Below, in pieces: positions 9,591-19,781 of a DNA stretch of 64,000 nt (its first letter is position 1; the number at the start of each line of letters is the position of its first letter). Both the position numbers and the translations under genes were made by a program. The stretch comes from an uncultured Clostridia bacterium (GTDB taxonomy: Bacteria; Bacillota; Clostridia; Saccharofermentanales; Saccharofermentanaceae). The notes below the pieces were generated by a model. That model was not told the origin of the DNA. It did not search any database and worked only from the letters and a program-made list of their open reading frames with translations. The DNA is taken from contig CAMYXL010000007.1 in NCBI GenBank assembly GCA_947303255.1, forward strand, positions 1 through 64,000, in the 5' to 3' direction.

Positions 9591-9642
9591 TTCTACATTT
9601 GTAGAAAAAACTATTGACAAGGATGTTCTACACTTGTAGAAT
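9591..9642 (+). promoter_or_regulatory. promoter with two CopY/BlaI-type operators
   Basis: TTCTACATTTGTAGAA (9591..9606) and TTCTACACTTGTAGAA (9626..9641), both containing TACANNTGTA; promoter TTGACA (9614..9619)-17 bp-TAGAAT (9637..9642). Confidence 0.75.
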
Positions 9643-9694
9643 GGCCTTAAGTTAAGGAGATACAAGATCTTCTGAAGTAATGGAGGCTAATAAA

Positions 9695-10603
9695 ATGAAA
9701 GGCAATAAAACAAAGATAGCATCATTGATCCTTGCAACTTCTGTTGCATTTATGGCAAGCGCATGCTCGGTTCAATTCTCAGACACCGGCACAACTAAAG
9801 GTTCTGAACAGGAAACCGAAGCAGTTTCCGAAGAAAACGGAGCTGTTGAAGAAACCAAAGACGAAACAGCAGATCCTACTACTGAAAACACTGTCGAAGC
9901 TACAACTGAGCAGGCAAAAGTGATCGAAACAGACTCCACCACAGAATCCACTACTGAATCCACTTCACTTCCTGAGAGCACTGGCGAAGATCAGACTGTA
10001 ACAAGCGGTATTCCAACACAATATGTTGAAGTATTGGATTATCTGTATGACGGTCTCCAATCGGGATTGTTCAAAGACTCTGATTGGGTTGATCTGAAGT
10101 TTGATATGGGTCCCGGCTTACATGATATTGCCTATTATAATGAAGAACCGTTAAAAGAGGTTTGGTATGTTCTTTTGGATCTTGATGACAATGGCACAGA
10201 CGAATTGCTCTTAATGAATACTTATGATACTGATCGTGGTCAGTTTGATAAAATACTGGAATTATATACGATCACTGATGGTCAGCTGGATCACATTGAA
10301 TCATGCTGGGATCGCAGCAGATATTATGTCAATGCTGATAAGACCCTGTATTATGTCGGCAACGGCGGGTATGCTTACGTGACATGGCAATTCGTATACT
10401 TAGACGGAAACAAGTTAGTCGTATATGACTCATATTACTCAACGAACGAAATCAACGGAGAAACGCAGGATGACGTCTACGTATTCCACGATACCGGCAC
10501 AGGAGAAGATGAATTGATAGGCGTCAGAAGCGACGATACAATGCCTGCTGCCGACGATCCATATGTATTCACCGACAAGAATTTTATGATCGACTACAAA
10601 TAA
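9695..10603 (+). CDS. putative lipoprotein
   Basis: MKGNKTKIASLILATSVAFMASAC lipobox, Thr/Glu-rich linker, extracytoplasmic domain with LLDLDDNGTDELLLMN. Confidence 0.75.
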   Translation: MKGNKTKIASLILATSVAFMASACSVQFSDTGTTKGSEQETEAVSEENGAVEETKDETADPTTENTVEATTEQAKVIETDSTTESTTESTSLPESTGEDQTVTSGIPTQYVEVLDYLYDGLQSGLFKDSDWVDLKFDMGPGLHDIAYYNEEPLKEVWYVLLDLDDNGTDELLLMNTYDTDRGQFDKILELYTITDGQLDHIESCWDRSRYYVNADKTLYYVGNGGYAYVTWQFVYLDGNKLVVYDSYYSTNEINGETQDDVYVFHDTGTGEDELIGVRSDDTMPAADDPYVFTDKNFMIDYK

Positions 10604-10621
10604 TCCATAGCCAGACAAAAC

Positions 10622-10655
10622 AAAAAGGAGATGTTCAGTGAACATCTCCTTTTTT
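10622..10655. terminator. bidirectional intrinsic terminator
   Basis: AAAAAGGAGATGTTC-AGT-GAACATCTCCTTTTTT between convergent lipoprotein genes. Confidence 0.9.
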
Positions 10656-10660
10656 ATCTT

Positions 10661-11728
10661 CTATGATCTGTCCTTATAAACAACAAAATCAGCACTTACC
10701 GCCTCACCGTTTTCGATTACCAACGGTTCGGTCCAAAGGTACAAGCCATATCCTCCTGTTTCATATGATTGAATACCTCCGTCTTCCTTCACGATATCCA
10801 TCGCCAAAGCCTTATCAAGTGTGATATCTTCAACAACCGTATACTCCTCTGACTCATATCCTTCGAGGATATTAACATTACATACCAGTTCATCGGAAAC
10901 AGGGATCTTCACAAACTTACAGAATTCATCATACTGATCAGGACTTGTGTATAAAGTAAGATCGACCCAGATATCATCGATGATCTCATAAGTCATGAAT
11001 CCGTTTTCAAGTGTTATCTTGTCATCGGTAATATCGAGAATCTTATACACGTTGAGAGCATCAAAAGCATATGTATCTCCTACCTTGATATTCTCGAATT
11101 CATCGAGATACATGCCGAATCCATTAACATTTGAAACTGTCGCGTAGATATATTTATAGTCAGCTGACATCGCATAGATTGCTGCGTAATAAACTCCGTC
11201 CTGAAGCGGTTTGGTATATGCAGCGGTATCGATCTGTCCGCCGTCGGTACAGAATATATAACTGAAATCAGTTAAGGCAGGATAATCTTCAAACAACTCG
11301 AGCGTTAAAAGACAGTCCCTATATCTCTCAATATCAGGGAGATCGTACTCTGCCAGATATCCGAAATTATTCTTATATGCTATCAATCCGTCAGCTGTGT
11401 CATAGGCGATGAGTACGTAATTATTATTTAATCCCGGAGCCATTGCATAACCGAGCATCACCTGTCTGTCCATGTCTTTACAAAGAGTCTTGGCCGCTTC
11501 TTTGTAAAAAGCATAATCATCTTCCCAGTTTTCAAAATAGAATTCAGATGGCGCGATTTCGGAAGACTCAGAAGGTTCCTCTTTATCCTTTTCGCTTACC
11601 GGGATCTCAACAGTGATCGTTGTTTCTTCATTATCGGCATCATCCTCAGGTTTCTTATCACAACCTGAAATCAAGCCAAGTCCAATAGCACCGAGCAGCA
11701 ACAGTGCCGGTATCTTTTTGTTCCTCAT
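10661..11728 (-). CDS. putative lipoprotein
   Basis: MRNKKIPALLLLGAIGLGLISGC lipobox; extracytoplasmic domain related in layout to the 18622..19761 product. Confidence 0.78.
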   Translation of the reverse strand: MRNKKIPALLLLGAIGLGLISGCDKKPEDDADNEETTITVEIPVSEKDKEEPSESSEIAPSEFYFENWEDDYAFYKEAAKTLCKDMDRQVMLGYAMAPGLNNNYVLIAYDTADGLIAYKNNFGYLAEYDLPDIERYRDCLLTLELFEDYPALTDFSYIFCTDGGQIDTAAYTKPLQDGVYYAAIYAMSADYKYIYATVSNVNGFGMYLDEFENIKVGDTYAFDALNVYKILDITDDKITLENGFMTYEIIDDIWVDLTLYTSPDQYDEFCKFVKIPVSDELVCNVNILEGYESEEYTVVEDITLDKALAMDIVKEDGGIQSYETGGYGLYLWTEPLVIENGEAVSADFVVYKDRS

Positions 11729-11863
11729 CTCTTATTCCTCCCAAAATAAAAAACTTGAACTAATTATATATATCTCTTGACCGGATAATCAATAGTTCAA
11801 GTCTTTATATTACAAATCTGTTAGATGCCCTGTTACAGGCTGTTTTATGGCTATTGTCCGCTA

Positions 11864-12634
11864 TCAGATAATAGCTTCTTTCATTTCCTTAACGAAAGAT
11901 CCGACATAGGACGGAGCGTCTTTACCATGCTCTGCCAGTATCTTGATAATGGCTGAACCTACGATGACACCGTCTGCGATCTTGGACATGTTAGCGGCCT
12001 GTTCAGGATTAGAGATACCGAATCCAATTGCACATGGAACATCAGTTACTTCGCGGATCTTTGCCGTAACGGAAGAGATGTCATTTGCAAAAGATGATCT
12101 GACACCTGTTACACCCATGCTGGATACAACATAGATGAATCCCTTCGCTTCTTTTGCGATCATGGTCACGCGGTCTTCAGAAGTCGGGGCGACCATTGAG
12201 ATGAGATCCACGTCATACTTCTCGCAGTATGGCTCGAACTCTTCCTTCTCCTCATATGGGATATCAGGAATGATAAGTCCGTCGATGCCGAGCTCGCTGC
12301 AGGTCTTGATGAACTTATCTGAACCGTATGAGAATACGACATTCGCATAGGTCATGAATACCAGCGGGATCGTTACTTCTTTTCTTAATCTTTTTACGAG
12401 CTCGAAAACTTTATCCGTCGTAACACCGCCTGCGAGCGCTCTTATGTTGGCACCCTGGATTACAGGACCTTCAGCTGTCGGATCAGAAAACGGAATGCCG
12501 AGTTCGATAAGATCTGCTCCGTTTTTAACTGCTTCCAAAACAACATTATATGTAGTCTCAATATCAGGATCACCGCATGTGATGAACGGAATAAAAGCCT
12601 TACCGTTCTTGAATGCTTCTTTTATCTTACTCAT
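11864..12634 (-). CDS. trpA: tryptophan synthase alpha chain
   Basis: [41 protein letters not shown]; last gene of the trp operon. Confidence 0.97.
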   Translation of the reverse strand: MSKIKEAFKNGKAFIPFITCGDPDIETTYNVVLEAVKNGADLIELGIPFSDPTAEGPVIQGANIRALAGGVTTDKVFELVKRLRKEVTIPLVFMTYANVVFSYGSDKFIKTCSELGIDGLIIPDIPYEEKEEFEPYCEKYDVDLISMVAPTSEDRVTMIAKEAKGFIYVVSSMGVTGVRSSFANDISSVTAKIREVTDVPCAIGFGISNPEQAANMSKIADGVIVGSAIIKILAEHGKDAPSYVGSFVKEMKEAII

Positions 12635-13820
12635 AGATATTCTCTCCTCTGTATCTCGCGATTGCAGCGCAGTCCTTGTCTCCTCTTCCCGAGACAGTTA
12701 CAACGATGATCTTATCCTTATCCATCGTAGGAGCGATCTTCATTGCATGTGCGATGGCATGTGAAGACTCGATAGCCGGAATGATACCTTCAGTCCTTGA
12801 AAGATACTCAAATGCATCAACTGCTTCGTCATCCGTGATCGGCACATAAGAAGCTCTTCCGATATCGTGGAGATATGCATGCTCAGGACCGACGCCCGGA
12901 TAATCAAGGCCTGCGGAGATCGAATATACAGGTGCGATCTGACCGTACTCATCCTGACAGAAATAAGACTTCATGCCATGGAAGATACCAAGTCTTCCCG
13001 TATTAACCGTAGCAGCTGTCTCGAATGTATCTATACCTCTTCCTGCAGCTTCACAGCCGATAAGCTGAACATCCTTATCTTCGATGAAGTGATAGAAAGT
13101 ACCGATAGCGTTTGAACCGCCTCCGACACAAGCCATGACAACATCAGGAAGTCTTCCCTCTTTCTCGAGGATCTGTTCCTTGATCTCCTTGGAGATAACA
13201 GCCTGGAAATCACGTACGATCGTCGGGAACGGATGAGGTCCCATAACTGAACCTAAGCAGTAGTGAGTATCTTCAACTCTCGTTGTCCACTCACGCATTG
13301 CCTCCGATACGGCGTCCTTTAAGGTCCTGGTTCCTGTAGTTACAGGGATTACCGTCGCACCCAAAAGTCTCATACGGTAAACGTTAAGAGCCTGACGCTT
13401 TGTATCTTCCTCACCCATGAAGACTACGCACTCCATTCCCATGAGAGCTGCTGCAGTTGCTGTAGCAACACCATGCTGTCCTGCGCCTGTCTCAGCGATA
13501 AGACGTGTCTTACCCATCTTCTTGGCAAGAAGTGCCTGACCCAATACGTTATTAACTTTGTGAGCACCTGTGTGATTAAGATCTTCTCTCTTAAGATAGA
13601 TCTTAGCTCCTCCCAGATCCTTGGTCATCTTCTCTGCATAGTAGAGAAGTGATGGCCTGTTAGCATAGTTATTGAACAGATCTGAAAGTTCCTTCTGGAA
13701 CTCAGGATCGTTCTTGTAGAACTCATAAGCCTTGGTAAGCTCATTGATCGCATTCATCAAAGTCTCGGGGATATACTGTCCTCCGTGAACACCAAATCTG
13801 CCTTCTTTTGCCACTTTCAT
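12627..13820 (-). CDS. trpB: tryptophan synthase beta chain
   Basis: [16 protein letters not shown] (PLP Lys), [21 protein letters not shown]. Confidence 0.98.
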   Translation of the reverse strand: MKVAKEGRFGVHGGQYIPETLMNAINELTKAYEFYKNDPEFQKELSDLFNNYANRPSLLYYAEKMTKDLGGAKIYLKREDLNHTGAHKVNNVLGQALLAKKMGKTRLIAETGAGQHGVATATAAALMGMECVVFMGEEDTKRQALNVYRMRLLGATVIPVTTGTRTLKDAVSEAMREWTTRVEDTHYCLGSVMGPHPFPTIVRDFQAVISKEIKEQILEKEGRLPDVVMACVGGGSNAIGTFYHFIEDKDVQLIGCEAAGRGIDTFETAATVNTGRLGIFHGMKSYFCQDEYGQIAPVYSISAGLDYPGVGPEHAYLHDIGRASYVPITDDEAVDAFEYLSRTEGIIPAIESSHAIAHAMKIAPTMDKDKIIVVTVSGRGDKDCAAIARYRGENIYE

Positions 13821-14419
13821 TATCCTTTCTTTATCTGAGCCATAAATGCTCTCATCTTATCGATATCCTTATACCCGTCTGTCTCTATTCCGGAGCTTAC
13901 GTCTACTCCATACGGATCTAAGACTTTGACGGCTTCTTCCACGTTATCCTTATTAAGTCCTCCGGCAAGGATGTACGGACGCTTGATCATCTTGAGAAGT
14001 TCCCAGTCAAATGTCGAGCCTGTTCCTCCGCCCGGAGAATCAACGATCACAAGATCTGCACTCGAAGATTCCGCCTTGCGCACATCTTCTTCGCCTCTTA
14101 TTCCGAAGGCCTTTATTATCTTGGCTCCCGTCTTCTCCCTGACTTCCTTTATGTAGTCGTCAGACTCGGTTCCGTGAAGCTGCGCGATATCTATAATACC
14201 ATCTATAAGAAGTTTTACCACAACAGATATTTCTTCATTCACGAAAACTCCCACGACTTTGATGTCAGGATCAAGGTCTTTTCGAAGTTCGGATATAGTT
14301 TCGGGACTTACGTATCTTTTCCTGGTACTGTCCAGGATAAAACCCGCGAGATCCGGCTTAAGCTCATTGATCGCTTCTATATCCTCTTTCCTTCTCATTC
14401 CGCAGAACTTGACGATCAT
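13820..14419 (-). CDS. trpF: phosphoribosylanthranilate isomerase
   Basis: [37 protein letters not shown]; operon context. Confidence 0.95.
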   Translation of the reverse strand: MIVKFCGMRRKEDIEAINELKPDLAGFILDSTRKRYVSPETISELRKDLDPDIKVVGVFVNEEISVVVKLLIDGIIDIAQLHGTESDDYIKEVREKTGAKIIKAFGIRGEEDVRKAESSSADLVIVDSPGGGTGSTFDWELLKMIKRPYILAGGLNKDNVEEAVKVLDPYGVDVSSGIETDGYKDIDKMRAFMAQIKKG

Positions 14420-15198
14420 AAGTTACCTCTTAAACTCTGAAGCATTGCTTTCTTGTCAGGTGCTCTCATAAGTGTCTCACCGACGAGGACCGCATCAGCG
14501 CCGATGCTCTTAAGTGCCTTAACATCATCAGGAGTCTTTATGCCGCTCTCAGCGATAAAAAGAATATTTGAAGGAACGATCTTACGAAGATTTGAACTGT
14601 TATTCGTATCAACCGTAAAATCCTTAAGGTTTCTGTTATTCACTCCGATGACTCTCGCTCTTGCTGCAACTGCTTCAAAGACCTCGTCTTCGTTATGAGT
14701 CTCGACGATGGCCGTAAGACCTAAGCTGTCGCAAACTTCGAGATATTCCTTGATCTGCTGCGGACTTAAGATGGAGCAGATAAGAAGAACTGCCGATGCT
14801 CCGAGGACCTTTGCCTCGTAGATCATGTATTCATCAACCGTAAAGTCTTTTCGAAGACAAGGAATACTTACATTGGAAGCAATCTCCTTAAGGTAGTTAT
14901 CGGAACCCAGGAACCACTTCGGCTCAGTAAGGACGGAGATACAGTCCGCACCTGCAGCTTCGTACTCTTTGGCGATCTCGAGATATGGAAAATCCTCAGC
15001 GATGATGCCCTTTGACGGTGATGCTTTCTTGCACTCACAGATAAATGACATGCCGTCTTTTTCGAGAGCCTTCTCGAAAATTAATCCCGAAGAAGGCATA
15101 CTCTCTGCCTCAGCCCTGAGGGACTGAAGCGAGATCTTTTCCTTGTTAAGTCTCGTTCTCTCTTTTGCGTATGCTGCAAGTTCGTCAAGTATCGTCAT
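14416..15198 (-). CDS. trpC: indole-3-glycerol phosphate synthase
   Basis: FICECKKASPSKGII, LTEPKWFLGS, LRKDFTVDEYMIYEA, GVNNRNLKDFTVD; start placed at the TILDELAAYAKERT N-terminus. Confidence 0.95.
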   Translation of the reverse strand: MTILDELAAYAKERTRLNKEKISLQSLRAEAESMPSSGLIFEKALEKDGMSFICECKKASPSKGIIAEDFPYLEIAKEYEAAGADCISVLTEPKWFLGSDNYLKEIASNVSIPCLRKDFTVDEYMIYEAKVLGASAVLLICSILSPQQIKEYLEVCDSLGLTAIVETHNEDEVFEAVAARARVIGVNNRNLKDFTVDTNNSSNLRKIVPSNILFIAESGIKTPDDVKALKSIGADAVLVGETLMRAPDKKAMLQSLRGNL

Positions 15199-15202
15199 GT
15201 TA

Positions 15203-16225
15203 TCAGATCTCCTCGTTACTGATCTTGATGAGTTTATCAAGTGTCTCCTGAACCTTACCGGAATCGATCAAAGATCCTGCGAGCATGATACCTTCACCGA
15301 ATGTATCAGCCTTGCCTGCGATATAAAGTGCAGCACCTGCGTTAAGAAGGACTGTATTTCTCTTGTGGCCCTTCTGACCTGCGAGGATGTCGCGAACGAT
15401 CTGTGCGTTTTCAGCAGGATCGCCTCCGACAAGATCTTCCTTCGTGCAACGCTCGAATCCGAATCTTTCAGGAGTGATCTCATATACTTTATACCAGCCG
15501 TCCTTGAACTCGCAAACCTTTGTAGGAGCGCTCAATGAGATCTCGTCGAGCTTGTCCTTGCCGTAAACTACCATACCGCGCTTTACACCAAGGGAGATAA
15601 GTACCTGTGCCAAAGGCTCAACGAGGTATTCATCATAAACACCCAAGAGCTGCATCTTAGGTGAACCCGGGTTTGTGAGAGGTCCGAGGATGTTAAATAC
15701 TGTTCTGAAGCCGAGTTCCTTTCTGATAGGTCCGACATACTTCATTGATGAGTGATACTTCTGAGCAAAGAAGAAGCACATGCCGACTTCCTTAAGGAGC
15801 TTAACGCACATCTCAGGACTCTGGTTGATGTTAACTCCCAAAGCCTCAAGACAGTCAGCTGTTCCGCACTTGGAAGATGCTGCACGGTTACCGTGCTTAG
15901 CAACCTTAACTCCGCCTGCTGCACATACGAGAGCAGATACTGTGGAAATATTGAAGCTGTGTGCTCCGTCTCCGCCTGTTCCTACGATCTCGAGGATATC
16001 CATTCCTGTATCAACTGCAGTAGCATGATCTCTCATTGCCTTAGCGCAGCCTGCGATCTCATCTGTTGTCTCTGCCTTAGCACTCTTTGTTGAAAGAGCA
16101 GCAAGGAATGCTGCGTTCTGAGTAGGTGTTGTCTCACCGCTCATAATCTCGTTCATTACTGTGTAAGCCTCATCATATGTAAGGTCGCCTTTGTTAACTA
16201 TTTTCTCGATTGCTTCTTTGATCAT
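15203..16225 (-). CDS. trpD: anthranilate phosphoribosyltransferase
   Basis: [39 protein letters not shown]. Confidence 0.97.
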   Translation of the reverse strand: MIKEAIEKIVNKGDLTYDEAYTVMNEIMSGETTPTQNAAFLAALSTKSAKAETTDEIAGCAKAMRDHATAVDTGMDILEIVGTGGDGAHSFNISTVSALVCAAGGVKVAKHGNRAASSKCGTADCLEALGVNINQSPEMCVKLLKEVGMCFFFAQKYHSSMKYVGPIRKELGFRTVFNILGPLTNPGSPKMQLLGVYDEYLVEPLAQVLISLGVKRGMVVYGKDKLDEISLSAPTKVCEFKDGWYKVYEITPERFGFERCTKEDLVGGDPAENAQIVRDILAGQKGHKRNTVLLNAGAALYIAGKADTFGEGIMLAGSLIDSGKVQETLDKLIKISNEEI

Positions 16226-16232
16226 TTTTGTG

Positions 16233-16799
16233 TCACTCCTTTATAAAATTATTCAAGATTGTTTTGCCTTCCGGTGTAAGTATCGATTCAGGATGAAACT
16301 GTAATCCGTATATCGGGTATTCCTTATGTGTAACGGCCATTATCTCGCCTTCGTCGGTTACGGCTGTTACCTTAAGTTCTTCAGGTATCGTGTCAGGATC
16401 AGCGATGAGCGAATGATATCTTGCTACCTTGATCCTTTCCGGAAGTCCTTTGAAGATCTTATCTTCCGTATCGATCTTAACTTCGGACTGCTTACCGTGC
16501 ATGAGCCTTGGTGCGTATGTTACCGTTGCTCCGAATACCATTGAGATCGCCTGATGTCCTAAGCACACACCGAGGATCGGGAACTTACCTTTGAGCTTTT
16601 CAATGACTTCAGGAACAACTCCTGCGTTCTCAGGCCTTCCGGGACCCGGTGAGAGAATTATCCTTGAAGGATTCAAAGCCTCTATCTCTTCTACAGTCAT
16701 CTCATCATTTCTTATTACCTTGATGTCAGGATCGATGCTTCCGACCATCTGATAAAGGTTATAAGAGAAACTGTCGTAATTATCGATCAAAAGTATCAT
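16233..16799 (-). CDS. trpG: anthranilate synthase glutamine amidotransferase component
   Basis: [21 protein letters not shown] (catalytic Cys), [13 protein letters not shown]. Confidence 0.96.
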   Translation of the reverse strand: MILLIDNYDSFSYNLYQMVGSIDPDIKVIRNDEMTVEEIEALNPSRIILSPGPGRPENAGVVPEVIEKLKGKFPILGVCLGHQAISMVFGATVTYAPRLMHGKQSEVKIDTEDKIFKGLPERIKVARYHSLIADPDTIPEELKVTAVTDEGEIMAVTHKEYPIYGLQFHPESILTPEGKTILNNFIKE

Positions 16800-18262
16800 A
16801 CGTCGTCCTCCTGTGCTGCCTTGAGAGCATTGATCACAGCCTTGGCCTTGTTGATCGTCTCTACGTATTCTTTCTCAGGATCGGAATCTGCTACGATTCC
16901 TGCTCCGCTTCTTACAAAGACTTTTCCGTTCTTCTTATATGCGATCCTTATCGCGATGCAGGTATCCATGTTACCTGAGAAATCGATATAGCCGATAGCG
17001 CCGCCGTAGATACCTCTCTTATTGTTTTCGAGCTGTCCTATGAGCTGACATGCTCTGATCTTAGGAGCTCCGGAAAGAGTACCTGCAGGAAGTACTGCCT
17101 GGATCGCATCGAGAGCATCTTTGTCTTCTCTTATCTCACCTCTTACCGTTGAACCGATATGCATAACATGTGAGAATCTCTCGATGGAGTGAAGCTTTTC
17201 TACTTCAACTGTTCCGAACTTACTTACCTTGCCGAGATCGTTTCTTCCGAGATCTACAAGCATGTTATGCTCTGCCAGTTCTTTCTCATCTCGTAAGAGA
17301 TCTCTCTCGAGAGCCTTATCCTCTGCTTCCGTTCTTCCCCTAGGTCTTGTACCTGCAAGAGGGAATGTGTGAAGGACGCCGTTTTTAAGACTAACGAGAG
17401 TCTCAGGAGAAGCACCTGCTACCTCAACATCCGTACCTGAGAAGTAGAACATATAAGGTGAAGGATTGATCGTTCTTAAATATCTGTATGTATCAAGAAG
17501 GCTTCCTTCAAATGGTGCGGAAAGGCGGTTGGAAAGAACTATCTGGAAGATATCTCCTTCGTGGATATAATACTTACCCTTCTCTACCATCTCCATGAAT
17601 CTTTCCTTATCGAAAAGTGGTGTCGGTTCAGCAAGAAGTCTTCCCTTGTGTTCGCCTTCAGCCTTGCCGTTAACGATAAGATCCTTGATCCTCTTGATCT
17701 CCATGATCGCCTTGTTGTAACCTACCTCGATATCATTCAATGACATGTTGGCGATGATGATAATCTTCTGTGCATAATTATCGAATGCGATTACTTTATC
17801 GAAGAGCATCAGGTCTACATCCTTAAAGCCTTCCTCATCAACTGTATCGACCTTTACCTTAGGCTCGCTGTAGCAAAGATAATCGTATGAGAAATAACCT
17901 ACAAGTCCGCCTGTAAACGGGGGAAGGTAATTGAATCTCGGGCTCTTATGCTCACCCAGGATCTGTCTTAAGTATTTGTTGGGATCATTTGTCTCGATGC
18001 TTACGTCACCGATCTTCATCTTGCCGTCGTTAACGGTAACAGAAGTCTTAGGATCAAATCCAAGGAATGTGTATCTTCCCCACTTCTCATTCTCTGCTAC
18101 GGACTCGAGCATATAACAGTGAGTTGAGATACTCTTGAGTATCTTCATCGTCTCGATCGGAGTCCTTACGTCCGACAGTATCTCAGTACTGATCGGGACG
18201 ATGTTGTAACGTCCTGTCTCTGCGATCTTCTTGACGTCTTCCAATTCAGGTAAGATCTTCAT
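16796..18262 (-). CDS. trpE: anthranilate synthase component I
   Basis: Chorismate-binding motifs [50 protein letters not shown]; real start MKILPEL at 18262 with GGAGG SD. Confidence 0.97.
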   Translation of the reverse strand: MKILPELEDVKKIAETGRYNIVPISTEILSDVRTPIETMKILKSISTHCYMLESVAENEKWGRYTFLGFDPKTSVTVNDGKMKIGDVSIETNDPNKYLRQILGEHKSPRFNYLPPFTGGLVGYFSYDYLCYSEPKVKVDTVDEEGFKDVDLMLFDKVIAFDNYAQKIIIIANMSLNDIEVGYNKAIMEIKRIKDLIVNGKAEGEHKGRLLAEPTPLFDKERFMEMVEKGKYYIHEGDIFQIVLSNRLSAPFEGSLLDTYRYLRTINPSPYMFYFSGTDVEVAGASPETLVSLKNGVLHTFPLAGTRPRGRTEAEDKALERDLLRDEKELAEHNMLVDLGRNDLGKVSKFGTVEVEKLHSIERFSHVMHIGSTVRGEIREDKDALDAIQAVLPAGTLSGAPKIRACQLIGQLENNKRGIYGGAIGYIDFSGNMDTCIAIRIAYKKNGKVFVRSGAGIVADSDPEKEYVETINKAKAVINALKAAQEDDV

Positions 18263-18289
18263 GTTGTTTCCTCCTTTTCTTGTTCCGGA

Positions 18290-18609
18290 GGATACAAAAA
18301 ATCCTCGACAGAACAACTGCTTAGTTCTGTCAAGGACGAATAAATTCGCGGTGCCACCTTGATTCACGACTATGACGTCGTGCACTTAGCGAGATACCAT
18401 CATATCCCCGGCAAGTAACGTATGCCCTCACGTTGCAGAATACTTTGCACTAATGCATTTGACTGCACCCTCAGCGGTCCATTTGATGATTTGTTTTCCG
18501 CCGGATTCTCAGCATCGCCGGCTCTCTGTGGGAGCATCATCACCGTTATCTCCGCGTCAACGGTTTAATCTATATGGGTGATAATAGCATTGAGAAAATG
18601 ATTTGTAAA
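18290..18609 (-). promoter_or_regulatory. T-box leader (tRNA-Trp) and promoter of the trp operon
   Basis: Reverse strand: promoter TTTACA (18609..18604)-17 bp-TATTAT (18586..18581); T-box sequence AGGTGGCACCGCG (18359..18347); terminator GTCCTTGACAGAAC...GTTCTGTCGAGGAT-TTTTTT (18337..18296); likely specifier UGG at 18481..18479 in AAAUGGACCGCUGAGGG. Confidence 0.93.
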
Positions 18610-18621
18610 GTATTCTTTCGT

Positions 18622-19761
18622 TCATTCTACGCAACGAATCAGGTTAATGTAAGTTATCATTCCGTCTTTGATCTGTATAGGCTTAACTATTGAATCAACC
18701 ATCTTGAACCCGCCGTTCTCATACGATGTGATGATAGTCTTTCCCTCGTCATTTACTATATCCGAGTTTTTAAGGATCATTTCTCTTGCCTCATCAACAC
18801 TTAGATCTTTTTCGTTACAGATCAGAGATTCTCCGTCAACATCGCCGTGAACAAAATACAGATCAAACTTACAATCCTCAGATATCGGGATCATTATAAA
18901 AGAATATGAGTCGGTATAGTAAGGCTGTTCAAACTTTGTCAGAATGTATTCTCTCTCATCTTCCGTATCATTCTTATCAAACAGGAACCAGCAATAATCA
19001 TCGACCTCTATACGTATGGATTCACCGTAATCATCGACATCCGTTACGGTAACGTAGTCATGAGAATCTCCGTCAACCTCGATAACATCTCCCTTTTTCA
19101 TGTACGTGCAGTCTTTCTTAGAAAGCGTAAAAGCATATATCTGACCGACCAGAGCGATCGCATAATTCATATCGGATGAAAAACCTATTACCGTACCTGT
19201 ATACTTTCCGTCACCCGGAACGGATTTAAATGTCTCGATCATCAATTCGTCAGCATGGATCGCATACTGATTGAAAAGACACGGAAGATGGTAGAACTGG
19301 TCAAACGTCAGCAAGTGATCCACGTCATACATTTCGCAAGGTTTATACTTAACGATATTACCGTCCTGATATTTGAATTCCATAAGATTATCATTCTCAT
19401 CGAAAACAAAGAGTGCATACTCTGAATTCTCACATACATAACCGTTAAGGTATTCTTTGCCGAATCCGTAAAGATAATCCTTGCCGTCGTTTATATATAT
19501 CTGTTTGGCGATATCCCTATACTTATCGTACAGTCCGTTCTCTGTAAGTCCTTCACCGACGACTTCATAGATTTCCTCTTCATCTTCGGCCTTAGTACTT
19601 ACAGTGTTTTCGGAACTTTCCGTGGTTTCCGAACTGACTTCGCCGTTCTCATGATCAGATGCCAACTCATTTCTCGAGAAATCGCATCCTGAAACAGAAG
19701 CAAGCAAAAATGAGGACAGTAAAACAGCTGCCGTTATCTTTGTATTAGTTTTCATCATCAT
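18622..19761 (-). CDS. putative lipoprotein
   Basis: MMMKTNTKITAAVLLSSFLLASVSGC lipobox; AAGGAAG SD; large extracytoplasmic domain. Confidence 0.75.
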   Translation of the reverse strand: MMMKTNTKITAAVLLSSFLLASVSGCDFSRNELASDHENGEVSSETTESSENTVSTKAEDEEEIYEVVGEGLTENGLYDKYRDIAKQIYINDGKDYLYGFGKEYLNGYVCENSEYALFVFDENDNLMEFKYQDGNIVKYKPCEMYDVDHLLTFDQFYHLPCLFNQYAIHADELMIETFKSVPGDGKYTGTVIGFSSDMNYAIALVGQIYAFTLSKKDCTYMKKGDVIEVDGDSHDYVTVTDVDDYGESIRIEVDDYCWFLFDKNDTEDEREYILTKFEQPYYTDSYSFIMIPISEDCKFDLYFVHGDVDGESLICNEKDLSVDEAREMILKNSDIVNDEGKTIITSYENGGFKMVDSIVKPIQIKDGMITYINLIRCVE

Positions 19762-19781
19762 CTTCCTTTTTGTATTGGATC

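Noticed and set aside
9772-9981. 69-aa Ser/Val-rich ORF on the reverse strand
   Set aside because: Antisense to the Thr/Glu-rich linker of the + strand lipoprotein.
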